DNA of 53,680 nt, from NCBI GenBank assembly GCA_003243195.1, contig QFQI01000015.1, positions 1 through 53,680 on the forward strand, read 5' to 3'. The notes beneath the pieces are model-generated. The model did not search any database. It was not told where the DNA came from and saw nothing but the letters and a program-made list of their open reading frames with translations. The DNA is from Sphingomonas taxi. Its GTDB lineage: Bacteria > Pseudomonadota > Alphaproteobacteria > Sphingomonadales > Sphingomonadaceae. Shown here piece by piece: positions 6,911 through 16,014 of this stretch (position 1 is the first letter of the stretch; each line of letters opens with the position of its first letter). Made by a program: the position numbers and the translations under genes.

Positions 6911-9900
6911 TCACCCCGCCGCTTTGGCCAGCCCCTTCGACAATTGCAGCGCACCGTGCAGCCGCGCCTTGGGATCGCCCCATGCGCGGGTGAGCGCCAG
7001 CTTGCTGTCGGGGCGCAGCTTGGCGATGCCGCCCAGCTTGTCGACATAGGCCAGCAGGCCGGGCACGTTGGGGGGCGTATCGTCGTGGAACGCGACCAGT
7101 GCGCCCTTCGGCCCGACGTCCAGCTTCGCGATGCACGCCTTCTTGGCGTTCAGCTTGATCTCCATGATCTTGACGAGATTGTCGGTGGCCTCCGGCAGCG
7201 GACCGAAGCGGTCGATCATCTCCGCCGCGAACGCCTCCAGTCCCTGCACCTCGTCGACGTCGTTCAGGCGACGGTACAGCCCCATGCGCAGGTCGAGATC
7301 CGGGACATAATCCTCCGGGATAAGGATCGGCGCGTCGACGCTGATTTGCGGCGAGAAGTCGCGCTGGCGTTCGCGCAGGCCGCCCGCCTTCGCCTCCAGG
7401 ATCGCCTCCTCCAGCATCGACTGGTAGAGTTCGTAGCCGACCTCCTTGATATGGCCCGACTGTTCGTCGCCGAGCAGGTTGCCCGCGCCGCGAATGTCGA
7501 GATCATGGCTGGCGAGCTGGAACCCCGCGCCCAGCGAATCGAGGTCGCTCAGCACCTTCAGGCGCTTTTCCGCCGCCTCGGTCATCTGCCGCTCGGGCGG
7601 CGCGACCATATAGGCATAGGCGCGCGTCTTCGACCGGCCGACCCGCCCGCGCAACTGATAAAGCTGCGCCAGCCCGAAGCGGTCGGCGCGGTTGACGATC
7701 ATCGTGTTGGCGGACGGGATGTCGATCCCGCTTTCGATGATGGTGGTCGACACCAGCACCTCGAACTTCTTGTCGTAGAAGGCGCTCATCCGCTCCTCTA
7801 CCTCGCTCGGTGCCATCTGGCCGTGCGCGACGACGTAGCGGATCTCCGGCACCTCGCGGCGCAGGTAATCCTCGATATCGGGCAGGTCGGCGATGCGCGG
7901 CGTGACCAGGAAGCTCTGGCCGCCGCGATAATGTTCGCGCAGCAGCGCCTCGCGCAGCACCACCGGATCCCATGGCATGACATAGGTGCGCACCGCGAGC
8001 CGATCGACCGGCGGGGTCTGGATCACCGACAATTCGCGCAGGCCGCCCATCGCCATCTGCAGCGTGCGCGGGATCGGGGTGGCGGTGAGCGTCAGCATGT
8101 GGACGTCGGCGCGCAGCGTCTTCAGCCGCTCCTTGTGCGTCACGCCGAAACGCTGTTCCTCATCGACGATGACCAGCCCGAGCCGCTTGAAGTCGACGCC
8201 CTTGGCCAGCAGCGCATGCGTGCCGATGACGATGTCGATCGTGCCGTTCGCGACGCCTTCCCTGGTCTTCTTCGCCTCCGTCGCGGTCACCAGCCGCGAA
8301 AGGCGGCCGATCTCCAGCGGAAATCCCTCGAACCGCGCGCAGAAGTTCTGGAAATGCTGGCGCGCGAGCAAGGTGGTGGGACAGACGACCGCCACCTGCA
8401 TCCCGGCCATCGCCGCGACGAAGGCGGCGCGCAGCGCGACCTCGGTCTTGCCGAAGCCGACGTCGCCGACGATCAGCCGGTCCATCGGCTTGCCTGCCGC
8501 CAGATCGCCGAGCACGTCGGCGATCGCGCGGTCCTGATCGTCGGTCTCTTCGTAAGGGAAGCGATCGACGAACGCCGGATAGCCGCTGGCGTCCGGCTCC
8601 GCGACCTCGCCCGCGCGCAGCGCGCGTTCGGCGGCGACCGCGATCAGCGTGCCGGCGATCTCGCGGATCCGCTCCTTCATTCGGCTCTTGCGGCGCTGCC
8701 ACGCCTCGCCGCCCAGCCGGTCGAGGCTGGCGCCTTCTTCCGACGATCCGTAGCGCGAGAGGACTTCGAGGTTCTCGACCGGGATGTAGAGCTTGTCGCC
8801 ACCGGCATATTCGAGCTGCACGCAATCGTGCGGCGCCTTGGCGACCGGCACCTGCGTCAGCCCGACGTAGCGGCCGATGCCGTGATCGGTGTGGACGACC
8901 AGGTCGCCGGGCGAGAGCGTGGCGAGTTCGGCGAGGAAGGCGTCGGCGGACTTGCGGCGCTTGGCACGGCGCACCAGCCGATCGCCCAGCATGTCCTGTT
9001 CGGTCAGCACCGCGACGTCAGGCGCGGTGAAGCCATGGTCCAGCCCGACCACCGTCAGCGCCACCCCGCGCTCGGCCGCGCCCAGCGCCTCCTGCCATGT
9101 CCCGGCCAGTCGCGAACCGACCAGACCGTGGTCGTCGAGCAGGTTCTTCAGCCGATCGCGCGCGCCGACCGAATAGCTGGCGAGCACCGGCTTGCGCCCG
9201 TCCTTCTTCAGCCGCGCGACATGCGCGACCACCGCTTCGTAGATATTGGCCTGGTTGGCGCGCTCCGGTGCGAAATCGCGCGGGCCGTCGACCTGGAAGT
9301 CGAGCACGGTTGACGATTCGGGTTCGTGGAAGGGCGTGGCGAGGTGCGCGGGCATGCCCGCCACCTCGGCGCGAAACTCGGCGTCATCCAGGTAGAGCGT
9401 CTTCGCCGGCAGCGCGCGATAGCTGCCCGGCTCGGCCGCCTCGGCGCGCTTGCGGTTCTCGTAATAATCCGCAACCGCTTCCAGACGGCTCTCGACCGCC
9501 GCGGGCGTGCCGGCGTCGCGCACCACCACGGCATCGTCGCCGAGATGGTCCCACAGCGTCGCCAGCTTTTCCTCGAACAGCGGCAGCCAATGCTCCATCC
9601 CGGCCAGCCGCCGGCCGTCGCTCACCGCCTGGTACAACGGATCGCCGGTCGCGGTCGCGCCGAACCTCTCGCGATACTGCGTGCGGAAGCGCTTGACGCT
9701 GGCCTCATCCAGCAGCGCTTCGGACGCGGGCAGCAGCACGAATCCGTCCAACCGCCCGGTGGTGCGCTGGTCGCCGGGGTCGAAGGTGCGCACGCTCTCG
9801 ATCTCGTCGCCGAAGAAATCGAGCCGCAGCGCCTGTTCCTCGCCCGACGGGAACAGGTCGACGATCCCGCCGCGCACCGCATATTCGCCCTGGTCATGCA

Positions 9901-10366
9901 CGGTATCCGTGCGGACATAGCCGTTCGCCTGCAACAGGCCGGCGAGCCGGTCGCGGTCGATCCGCACGCCCGGCTTCAGTTCGGCGACCAGTTGCCGGAT
10001 GCGGAACGGCGTCAGCGTGCGCTGCGTCAGCGCGTTGACCGTGGTGATGACGAGCTGCGGTCCCGCCGGCCGCTGTTGCAAGCGATGCAGCGCGCCGATC
10101 CGTTCGGCCATTATGCGCAACGTCGGCGACGCGCGGTCGTACGGCAGGCAGTCCCACGCCGGCAACTGCACGACCTCCAGCTCGGGCGCGAAGAACGGCG
10201 CGGTGGCGGCGACGCTGCGCATCTGCGCCTCGTCCGCGGCGACGAACACCGCGCGGCGCGGCGCGGCGCGTGCGAGATCGGCGAGCAGCGAGGGCAGGAA
10301 CCCCGCGGGCACCCCGGACAGGGTGAGCGGGACCGTGGCCTTCAGGATCGTGGACAGATCGGGCAT
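6911..10366 (-). CDS. mfd: Transcription-repair coupling factor Mfd
   Basis: SF2 translocase that removes RNA polymerase stalled at DNA lesions and recruits UvrA. At 1151 aa it is full length. Order of parts: UvrB-like N-terminal region (TLSGVPAGFLPSLLADLAR...), CarD/RID RNA-polymerase-binding domain around residue 480 (LSPGDLVVHTDHGIGRYVGL), RecG-like motor with Walker A GDVGFGKTEVALRAAF (~632) and DEEQRFGV (~735), GRVGRSKTRAYAYM, then the C-terminal D7 region. ATG 10366 is chosen since the upstream extension contains REP-like sequence. Convergent with the NTF2-like gene and followed upstream by sdhE in the same direction. Confidence 0.98.
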   Translation of the reverse strand: MPDLSTILKATVPLTLSGVPAGFLPSLLADLARAAPRRAVFVAADEAQMRSVAATAPFFAPELEVVQLPAWDCLPYDRASPTLRIMAERIGALHRLQQRPAGPQLVITTVNALTQRTLTPFRIRQLVAELKPGVRIDRDRLAGLLQANGYVRTDTVHDQGEYAVRGGIVDLFPSGEEQALRLDFFGDEIESVRTFDPGDQRTTGRLDGFVLLPASEALLDEASVKRFRTQYRERFGATATGDPLYQAVSDGRRLAGMEHWLPLFEEKLATLWDHLGDDAVVVRDAGTPAAVESRLEAVADYYENRKRAEAAEPGSYRALPAKTLYLDDAEFRAEVAGMPAHLATPFHEPESSTVLDFQVDGPRDFAPERANQANIYEAVVAHVARLKKDGRKPVLASYSVGARDRLKNLLDDHGLVGSRLAGTWQEALGAAERGVALTVVGLDHGFTAPDVAVLTEQDMLGDRLVRRAKRRKSADAFLAELATLSPGDLVVHTDHGIGRYVGLTQVPVAKAPHDCVQLEYAGGDKLYIPVENLEVLSRYGSSEEGASLDRLGGEAWQRRKSRMKERIREIAGTLIAVAAERALRAGEVAEPDASGYPAFVDRFPYEETDDQDRAIADVLGDLAAGKPMDRLIVGDVGFGKTEVALRAAFVAAMAGMQVAVVCPTTLLARQHFQNFCARFEGFPLEIGRLSRLVTATEAKKTREGVANGTIDIVIGTHALLAKGVDFKRLGLVIVDEEQRFGVTHKERLKTLRADVHMLTLTATPIPRTLQMAMGGLRELSVIQTPPVDRLAVRTYVMPWDPVVLREALLREHYRGGQSFLVTPRIADLPDIEDYLRREVPEIRYVVAHGQMAPSEVEERMSAFYDKKFEVLVSTTIIESGIDIPSANTMIVNRADRFGLAQLYQLRGRVGRSKTRAYAYMVAPPERQMTEAAEKRLKVLSDLDSLGAGFQLASHDLDIRGAGNLLGDEQSGHIKEVGYELYQSMLEEAILEAKAGGLRERQRDFSPQISVDAPILIPEDYVPDLDLRMGLYRRLNDVDEVQGLEAFAAEMIDRFGPLPEATDNLVKIMEIKLNAKKACIAKLDVGPKGALVAFHDDTPPNVPGLLAYVDKLGGIAKLRPDSKLALTRAWGDPKARLHGALQLSKGLAKAAG

Positions 10367-10402
10367 CGGGAACCTTGGTTGGGGGAGCGGTCTCCCCTTG
10401 AT

Positions 10403-10424
10403 CGTCATTCCCGCGCGGGCGGGG
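10403..10424. repeat. REP-like half element between mfd and sdhE
   Basis: Begins CGTCATTCCCGCGCGGGCGG, the same core as the palindromes at 23149 and 35041, but without the matching second arm here. It lies in the short gap between sdhE and mfd. Confidence 0.5.
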
Positions 10425-10490
10425 CCGGACCCTCCGGCATCGCGCCGCCATGGCCCGGGCTGTGCGGGGCGGCGGCGGGGGCGGGGGCGG

Positions 10491-10766
10491 TCACATGCCG
10501 GTATCGAGCACCGTCACGAAATCGACACGCCGCATCGTGTCCATCATCGCACCGTCCCATTCCGGCGGGCACGGGATCGAGCCGATCGCCCAGCCCATGA
10601 TGTCGACGTCCTGTTCCTCCAGCAGCCGCTCGAACCAGTCGAGCTGCGCGTCATTCCAGGTCGTTCCATGCGCGTCGAAGAAGCCGCCGATCATCAGATC
10701 GGCCTCGCGCGTGCCGCGATGCCATGCGCGGAAGCGGAGGCGTTTCAGGCGGATATCGTGGTCCAT
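10491..10766 (-). CDS. sdhE: FAD assembly factor SdhE
   Basis: Small protein (91 aa) that promotes covalent FAD attachment to succinate dehydrogenase. It carries the RGxxE signature in RGTREADLMIGGF, followed by LDWFERLLEEQDVDIMGWAIG, typical of the family (DUF339). Transcribed toward mfd and divergently from recG; this sdhE-recG divergent pair with mfd alongside is common in sphingomonads. ATG start at 10766. Confidence 0.95.
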   Translation of the reverse strand: MDHDIRLKRLRFRAWHRGTREADLMIGGFFDAHGTTWNDAQLDWFERLLEEQDVDIMGWAIGSIPCPPEWDGAMMDTMRRVDFVTVLDTGM

Positions 10767-10840
10767 GATCGTCCAATGCGAAACACGCCCGGTGGGCGCT
10801 GGCGGCGACCGTCGGGGCAGGGTATCGGCACCAGATAGCC

Positions 10841-12895
10841 ATGCGACCCGATATCCTCAATCCGCTGTTCGCCGAGGTGGAGGCGCTGAAGGGCGTCGGC
10901 CCCGGCCTGGCGCGGCCGCTCGACCGGCTCGGCATCGCACGCGTGCTGGACCTGCTGTTCCACCTGCCGTCCGGCTGGGTCGACCGGCTGCGGCGCGACG
11001 CGCTGACCCACGGCGACGTGGGGCGCACGATCGCGATCACGCTGACCGCCACCGATTATCGCACCAGCAGCAGCCCCCGCGCGCCGACCCGCGTGCTGGC
11101 GAGCGACGCGCACGGCAACCAGGTCGCGCTGGTGTTCTTCGGCGGCGGTTCGGGGCGGGTCCGCAAGCTGCTGCCGATCGGCGAGGCGCGGCGCGTGTCC
11201 GGACGGCTCGATCAATATGGACAGGATCTGCAGATGATCCATCCCGAGGTCGGGGGGGAGGACGACGACTTCCGCGAGCGCGAGGCGATCTATCCGCTGA
11301 CCGAGGGCATGACCTCGCGCCGGCTCGGCGGACTGATCGAACAGGCATTGTCCCGTGCGCCCGACCTGCCGGAGTGGATCGAGCCGAGCCTGAAGGCGCA
11401 GCGCGGCTGGCCGGACTGGCGCGAGGCGATGACGCGGCTCCACGCCGATCCCGCCGACGCGACCGCGCGGGCGCGGCTCGCCTATGACGAGGTCTTCGCC
11501 AACCAACTCGCGCTGTCGATCGTGCGCGCCGACACGCGCCGGCGTCGCGGCCGGGCGCTGGTCGGCGACGGGCGGCTGCGCGATCTGCTGCGGCTGCCCT
11601 ATCAATTGACCGGCGCGCAGGCGCGCAGCGTGCGCGAGATCGAGGGCGATCTGGCGCAGGCCGCACCGATGCTGCGGCTGTTGCAGGGCGATGTCGGCGC
11701 CGGCAAGACGCTGGTCGCGGCGATGGCGCTGTTGATCGCGGTGGAGGCCGGCGCGCAGGGCGCGATGCTCGCCCCGACCGAAATCCTCGCGCGCCAGCAT
11801 TACGAGACGCTGCGCCGCACGCTCGTCGGCCTCCCAGTCGAGATCGCGGTGCTGACCGGGCGTGACAAGGGCCGCGCGCGCGAGGCGACGCTGATGGGGC
11901 TGGCGGACGGGTCGATCCATATCCTGGTCGGTACGCATGCGATCTTCCAGGAAGCGGTCGGCTATCGCGATCTCGGACTGGTGGTGGTGGACGAACAGCA
12001 TCGCTTCGGGGTCGCGGAGCGGATGCTGTTGCAGGCCAAGGGCCACACCCCGCCGCACGTGCTGGCGATGACCGCGACGCCGATCCCGCGCACGCTGACG
12101 CTCGCGCTGCACGGCGAAATGGATCAGAGCCGGCTGGACGAAATGCCGCCGGGGCGCGAGCCGATCGAGACGCGCGTGCTGTCCGAGGAGCGCGTCGACG
12201 AGGTCGTGAACGCGCTCGGCCGCCATCTGTCGGAGGGCAAGCAGGCCTATTGGGTGTGTCCGCTGGTGGAGGAAAGCGAGACGAGCGATTTGCAGGCGGC
12301 CGAGGCCCGCGCCGCCGCGCTCGCCGCCCGTTTCGGGGATCGCGTCGGCCTGGTCCATGGGCGCATGAAGGGCGCGCAGAAGGACGCGGTGATGGCGCGC
12401 TTCTCCGCGGGGGAGACGGGCGTGTTGGTCGCCACCACCGTGATCGAGGTCGGCGTGGACGTGCCCAACGCGACGCTGATCGTGATCGAACATGCCGACC
12501 GCTTCGGGCTGGCGCAGCTCCACCAGTTGCGCGGGCGCGTCGGGCGGGGCGGCGGGCGTTCGGTGTGCCTGCTGCTGCGCGGCAACGCGCTGAGCGAAAC
12601 GGCGCGCGCGCGGCTGGCGCTGATGCGTGAGACTAATGACGGCTTCCGCATCGCCGAGGAGGATCTGCGGCTGCGCGGGGCGGGGGAATTGCTCGGCACG
12701 CGCCAGTCGGGCGAGGCGATGTTCCGGCTGGCGACCCCGGACCTGTTGTCCGAGCTGTTGCCGGCGGCCACCGACGACGCGCGGCTGCTGATCGACCGTG
12801 ACGGCGGGTTGCAGGGTACGCGGGGGCAGGCGGCCCGAACCGCGTTGTACCTGTTCGAGCGCGACGCCGGAGTCGCGTTGCTGCGATCGGGTTGA
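10841..12895 (+). CDS. recG: ATP-dependent DNA helicase RecG
   Basis: Remodels stalled replication forks and Holliday junctions. 684 aa, normal length. N-terminal wedge/OB domain (GVGPGLARPLDRLGI, then LFHLPSGWVDR), helicase core with Walker A GDVGAGKTLVAAMAL near 285, TATPIPRTL, DEQHRFGV near 385, and the C-terminal helicase part with IVIEHADRFGLAQLHQLRGR. The next gene starts 11 bases downstream. Mfd and RecG share the same type of motor, hence the similar motifs in the two genes; they are not duplicates. Confidence 0.98.
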   Translation: MRPDILNPLFAEVEALKGVGPGLARPLDRLGIARVLDLLFHLPSGWVDRLRRDALTHGDVGRTIAITLTATDYRTSSSPRAPTRVLASDAHGNQVALVFFGGGSGRVRKLLPIGEARRVSGRLDQYGQDLQMIHPEVGGEDDDFREREAIYPLTEGMTSRRLGGLIEQALSRAPDLPEWIEPSLKAQRGWPDWREAMTRLHADPADATARARLAYDEVFANQLALSIVRADTRRRRGRALVGDGRLRDLLRLPYQLTGAQARSVREIEGDLAQAAPMLRLLQGDVGAGKTLVAAMALLIAVEAGAQGAMLAPTEILARQHYETLRRTLVGLPVEIAVLTGRDKGRAREATLMGLADGSIHILVGTHAIFQEAVGYRDLGLVVVDEQHRFGVAERMLLQAKGHTPPHVLAMTATPIPRTLTLALHGEMDQSRLDEMPPGREPIETRVLSEERVDEVVNALGRHLSEGKQAYWVCPLVEESETSDLQAAEARAAALAARFGDRVGLVHGRMKGAQKDAVMARFSAGETGVLVATTVIEVGVDVPNATLIVIEHADRFGLAQLHQLRGRVGRGGGRSVCLLLRGNALSETARARLALMRETNDGFRIAEEDLRLRGAGELLGTRQSGEAMFRLATPDLLSELLPAATDDARLLIDRDGGLQGTRGQAARTALYLFERDAGVALLRSG

Positions 12896-12906
12896 GAGGA
12901 AGGCAC

Positions 12907-13344
12907 GTGTCCGGACTGTTGTCGACCATCGTCGTGATCTTCGCGGGGCTGAGACTGGCGCTCCAGCCGCCGACCAACGCCGCGCTGGCACGGGCGTCGG
13001 GTTCGGTATGGCTGGCGGCGCTCGTGTCCTTCGCGATCGGCGGCGCGACGCTGCTGGCGGTCTGGGCGGTGGACCGGACGCCGCTGGCGGCGCTGCGCGG
13101 CGCGGCGTGGTGGGCGTGGCTGGGCGGGTTCTACGGCGCGGGCTTCGTCGCCGCGCTCGCCTTCGCCGCGCCCCGGCTGGGAGTCGCGACGGCGCTGAGC
13201 GTGGCGATCGCCAGCCAGCTCGTCGCGGCCATGGCGCTGGATCATTTCGGGCTGCTGAATCTGCCCCAACAGCCGATCACGCCGACCCGGCTCGCCGGGA
13301 TCGCGCTGGTGCTGCTGGGCGTGTTCGTGTTCCGGCGCGGATAG
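12907..13344 (+). CDS. DMT-family membrane protein (DUF606/YdcZ type)
   Basis: A 145-aa inner-membrane protein with about five hydrophobic helices; it matches the half-size drug/metabolite-transporter family YdcZ (ALQPPTNAALARASGSVWLAALVSF, then a glycine-rich core WLGGFYGAGF). Substrate unknown; such proteins may pair to form a transporter. GTG 12907 is preferred because GAGGAAGG lies directly upstream. Probably in one transcript with recG; convergent with the PilZ gene that follows. Confidence 0.8.
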   Translation: MSGLLSTIVVIFAGLRLALQPPTNAALARASGSVWLAALVSFAIGGATLLAVWAVDRTPLAALRGAAWWAWLGGFYGAGFVAALAFAAPRLGVATALSVAIASQLVAAMALDHFGLLNLPQQPITPTRLAGIALVLLGVFVFRRG

Positions 13345-13351
13345 CGGGTGC

Positions 13352-13663
13352 CTAGCGCATCGCCGCGAGCATGAACTGATAGAGCGCTGGCGGCACTTCC
13401 CGGTCCAGCCGGCAACCGATCCGTCCGCCCAGTGCCCAGCGCACCTCGGCGACGAACGCGCCGACGACCGGCAAGGTGATCGTGACCCGCGCGCCCGGCT
13501 CCAGCGGTGCGTCGCAGCGCACCATGAAGCCGTTCGGCGACACGTTCACCACGGTCGCGTGGCGCCAGCCGCCATCGTCGCTCACCAGCCGCGCACGGTA
13601 CAGCGTCGTGTCGCGCGGTTCGACGCGATCCTCATACGCCAGGGGGGCGGGACGGGTGGCCAT
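13352..13663 (-). CDS. PilZ domain protein
   Basis: Single-domain PilZ protein of 103 aa, a likely c-di-GMP receptor. The N-terminal binding loop is weakly matched (DTTLYRARLVS), and the second motif appears as VVNVSPNGFMV (N/DxSxxG type), followed by a beta-barrel with VRWALGGRIGCRLD. AGGAGC six bases upstream of ATG 13663 fixes the start. No partner gene is evident; the EAL phosphodiesterase at 5210 is the nearest c-di-GMP enzyme. Confidence 0.85.
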   Translation of the reverse strand: MATRPAPLAYEDRVEPRDTTLYRARLVSDDGGWRHATVVNVSPNGFMVRCDAPLEPGARVTITLPVVGAFVAEVRWALGGRIGCRLDREVPPALYQFMLAAMR

Positions 13664-13710
13664 GACATGCTCCTGCTGACCCTCCCGCTATCCACCTGTA
13701 ATCGTTAAGG

Positions 13711-14943
13711 TTACGTGAGTCGGCCGGTGACGATCCCATGGTGCTTCCTACCGGCGGAGACGCGCACCGGCGCATCGGCGACGCTCACCAGCGCCGCTTC
13801 GTCGGACACCTTCTGCCCGTCGATCCGCGCGCCGCCACCCTTGATGAGCCGGCGGGCCTCGCCCCTGGATGCCGCGAAGCCCAGCGTGACCAGCACATCC
13901 ACCAATGCCACCGGCCCGCTCGCCGTCATCGACGGTAGCGCGTCCCCGGCCGCGCCTTCCTCGAAGGTGCGGCGCGCGGTCTCCGCCGCCGCCTCCGCCG
14001 CCGCGCGCCCGCGACACAGCGCGGTGGCCTCGTTGGCGAGGACCTTCTTCGCCTCGTTGATCTCCGCGCCGGACAGCGCCTCCAGCCGGGCGATCTCGTC
14101 CAGCGGCACGTCGGTGAACAGCCGCAGGAAACGCCCGACATCACGGTCATCGGTGTTGCGCCAGAATTGCCAGTAATCGAAATGCGGCAACTGGTCCTCG
14201 TGCAGCCACACCGCGCCGGCGACGGTCTTGCCCATCTTCTGCCCGTCGGCGGTGGTGAGCAGCGGGGTGGTCACGCCGAACACCTCGGCACCGTCCATAC
14301 GACGCGCCAGCTCAATGCCGTTGACGATATTGCCCCATTGATCGCTGCCGCCCATTTGCAGGCGGCAGCCGTGGCGCAGCGCCAGCTCGCGGAAATCATA
14401 CGCCTGCAGGATCATGTAGTTGAATTCGAGGAAGCTGAGCGATTGCTCGCGATCCAGCCGCAGCTTCACCGAATCGAAGCTGAGCATGCGGTTGACGCTG
14501 AAATGCTGCCCCACCTCGCGCAGGAACGGGATATATTCCAGCCGGTCCAGCCATTCGGCATTGTCCAGCATCACCGCGTCGGACGGCCCGTCGCCGAAGG
14601 TGAGGAATCGTTCGAAGATCCGCCGGATGCCCGCGACATTGGCGGTCAGCCGCTCGTCGTTCAGCAACTGGCGCGATTCCTCCTTGAAGCTGGGATCGCC
14701 GATCTTGCCGGTGCCGCCGCCCATCAGCACGATCGGCTTGTGCCCGGCCTGTTGCAGGCGACGCAGCAGCATGATCTGCACCAGACTGCCGACGTGCAGC
14801 GACGGCGCGGTGGGATCGAAGCCGATATAGCCCGGGACCACCTCCCTGGCGGCCAGCGCGTCCAGCGCGGCGGCATCGGTGGTCTGGTGGATGTAGCCGC
14901 GCGACGACAGCGTGCGGAGCAGATCGGATTGGAAGCTGGTCAT
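13711..14943 (-). CDS. tyrS: Tyrosyl-tRNA synthetase
   Basis: Class I aminoacyl-tRNA synthetase charging tRNA-Tyr; 410 aa. The HIGH-type motif is SLHVGSL near residue 50, the GGGTGKIGDPS loop binds ATP, the tyrosine pocket has QMGGSDQWGN, and the KMSKS-type loop is QKMGKT near 234. A C-terminal S4 RNA-binding domain is present (AASRGEARRLIKGGGARIDG). Last gene of the serS-surE-nlpD-tyrS run, 24 bases after the nlpD-like stop. Confidence 0.98.
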   Translation of the reverse strand: MTSFQSDLLRTLSSRGYIHQTTDAAALDALAAREVVPGYIGFDPTAPSLHVGSLVQIMLLRRLQQAGHKPIVLMGGGTGKIGDPSFKEESRQLLNDERLTANVAGIRRIFERFLTFGDGPSDAVMLDNAEWLDRLEYIPFLREVGQHFSVNRMLSFDSVKLRLDREQSLSFLEFNYMILQAYDFRELALRHGCRLQMGGSDQWGNIVNGIELARRMDGAEVFGVTTPLLTTADGQKMGKTVAGAVWLHEDQLPHFDYWQFWRNTDDRDVGRFLRLFTDVPLDEIARLEALSGAEINEAKKVLANEATALCRGRAAAEAAAETARRTFEEGAAGDALPSMTASGPVALVDVLVTLGFAASRGEARRLIKGGGARIDGQKVSDEAALVSVADAPVRVSAGRKHHGIVTGRLT

Positions 14944-14967
14944 GGTGCGCGCCCGGTTACACGCGCG

Positions 14968-16005
14968 TCAGCGGCGCGGCAATTGCGTGATGGGGTCGAC
15001 GGGCGTACGCCCGCGCCGCAGCTCGAAATGCAGTTCCGGCTGATCGGCGAAGCCGCTCGCGCCGCTCAGCGCGATCACCTGCCCGCGCGCGACCGCCTGT
15101 CCGCGCCGCACCGTCAGCTTGCCGGCATGGCCGTAGATCGACGTCCAGCCGTCGCCGTGACGGACGATCACCAGCCCGCCCAAGGCGGCGATCCCGTCGC
15201 CGGCATAGGCGACGATGCCGGCCGCGCTCGCCTTGACCGGCGTCCCCGCCGCCACCGCGATCTCGATCCCGTCGAAACGCTCGCCGCTCGCGCCCGCGCC
15301 GAAGCGGCGGACCACGCGCCCGGCGAGCGGCCAGATGAACCGGCCCGGCGCGGCGGCGGGCGCGGTCACCGGCACGGTGGCGGGCAGCACACGACGTGCG
15401 CCCGCGACCGGGCGTTTCGGTGCGCCGGCGCTGGCCACCGCCGGCTCGCCGCCGGTCAGGATCGTGTCGACGTCCAGCGTGAAGGCGGCGGCGCGCGCCG
15501 CGGCGGAGGCGGGGCGCGCGGGGATCAGCACGCGCTGCCCGGCCTTCAGCAGATAGGGTTCCGTCAATGCGTTGGCGGCGACCACCTGCGACCAGGGCAC
15601 GCCATAGGCGCGGGCGATCGCGATCCCCGTCTGTCCCGGCGCGACGCGATGATAGCGGCCGCCGGGGATCGCCAGCCGCTGGCCGGCGCGCAGCGCATAG
15701 GGCGGGGCGAGCGCGTTCGCGCGGGCGATCGCCTCCAGCGATGCGCCGCTGCGTTCCGCGATCCGGCCGAGCGTGTCGCCGCTGCGCACGATGATCTCCT
15801 GCGCCGGCACCGATCGCGCATCGGGGGTGACCGGCCGCGCTTCCCACGCGGGGCGCGGGGCGGGCAGCTGTTCGACCCGCTCCTGCGTCGGCGGGGGGGC
15901 GAAAGGGGCCGGCGCCGGCGCTGGCGCGGGCGGCGTCGGGGCGATGGCGGCCGGAACGCACCCCGCCAGCAGCACCGCGACCGCCGCGCTTGCCGCCGTC
16001 CTCAT
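14968..16005 (-). CDS. nlpD: NlpD-like LysM/LytM lipoprotein with degenerate peptidase site
   Basis: Envelope lipoprotein of 345 aa, probably an activator of septal amidases rather than an enzyme. Signal peptide with lipobox LLAGC (Cys16), then a Pro/Ala-rich linker. Two LysM repeats follow (around residues 70-115 and 118-162: IIVRSGDTLGRIAERSG, HRVAPGQTGIAIARAYG). The C-terminal LytM/M23 domain has ERFDGIEIAVAAG where active enzymes have HxGxD, so the first zinc ligand is missing, as in E. coli NlpD; YGHAGKL and ELHFELR remain. Located directly after surE, the usual nlpD position. It ends DPITQLPRR, as NlpD proteins do. Confidence 0.88.
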   Translation of the reverse strand: MRTAASAAVAVLLAGCVPAAIAPTPPAPAPAPAPFAPPPTQERVEQLPAPRPAWEARPVTPDARSVPAQEIIVRSGDTLGRIAERSGASLEAIARANALAPPYALRAGQRLAIPGGRYHRVAPGQTGIAIARAYGVPWSQVVAANALTEPYLLKAGQRVLIPARPASAAARAAAFTLDVDTILTGGEPAVASAGAPKRPVAGARRVLPATVPVTAPAAAPGRFIWPLAGRVVRRFGAGASGERFDGIEIAVAAGTPVKASAAGIVAYAGDGIAALGGLVIVRHGDGWTSIYGHAGKLTVRRGQAVARGQVIALSGASGFADQPELHFELRRGRTPVDPITQLPRR

Positions 16006-16014
16006 CGCGCGGCG

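Noticed and set aside
6944..9313. 789-codon open frame on the plus strand, antisense to mfd
   Set aside because: Composition (Arg/Gln/His rich, no domain) is that of a high-GC shadow frame; mfd on the other strand has full domain support.
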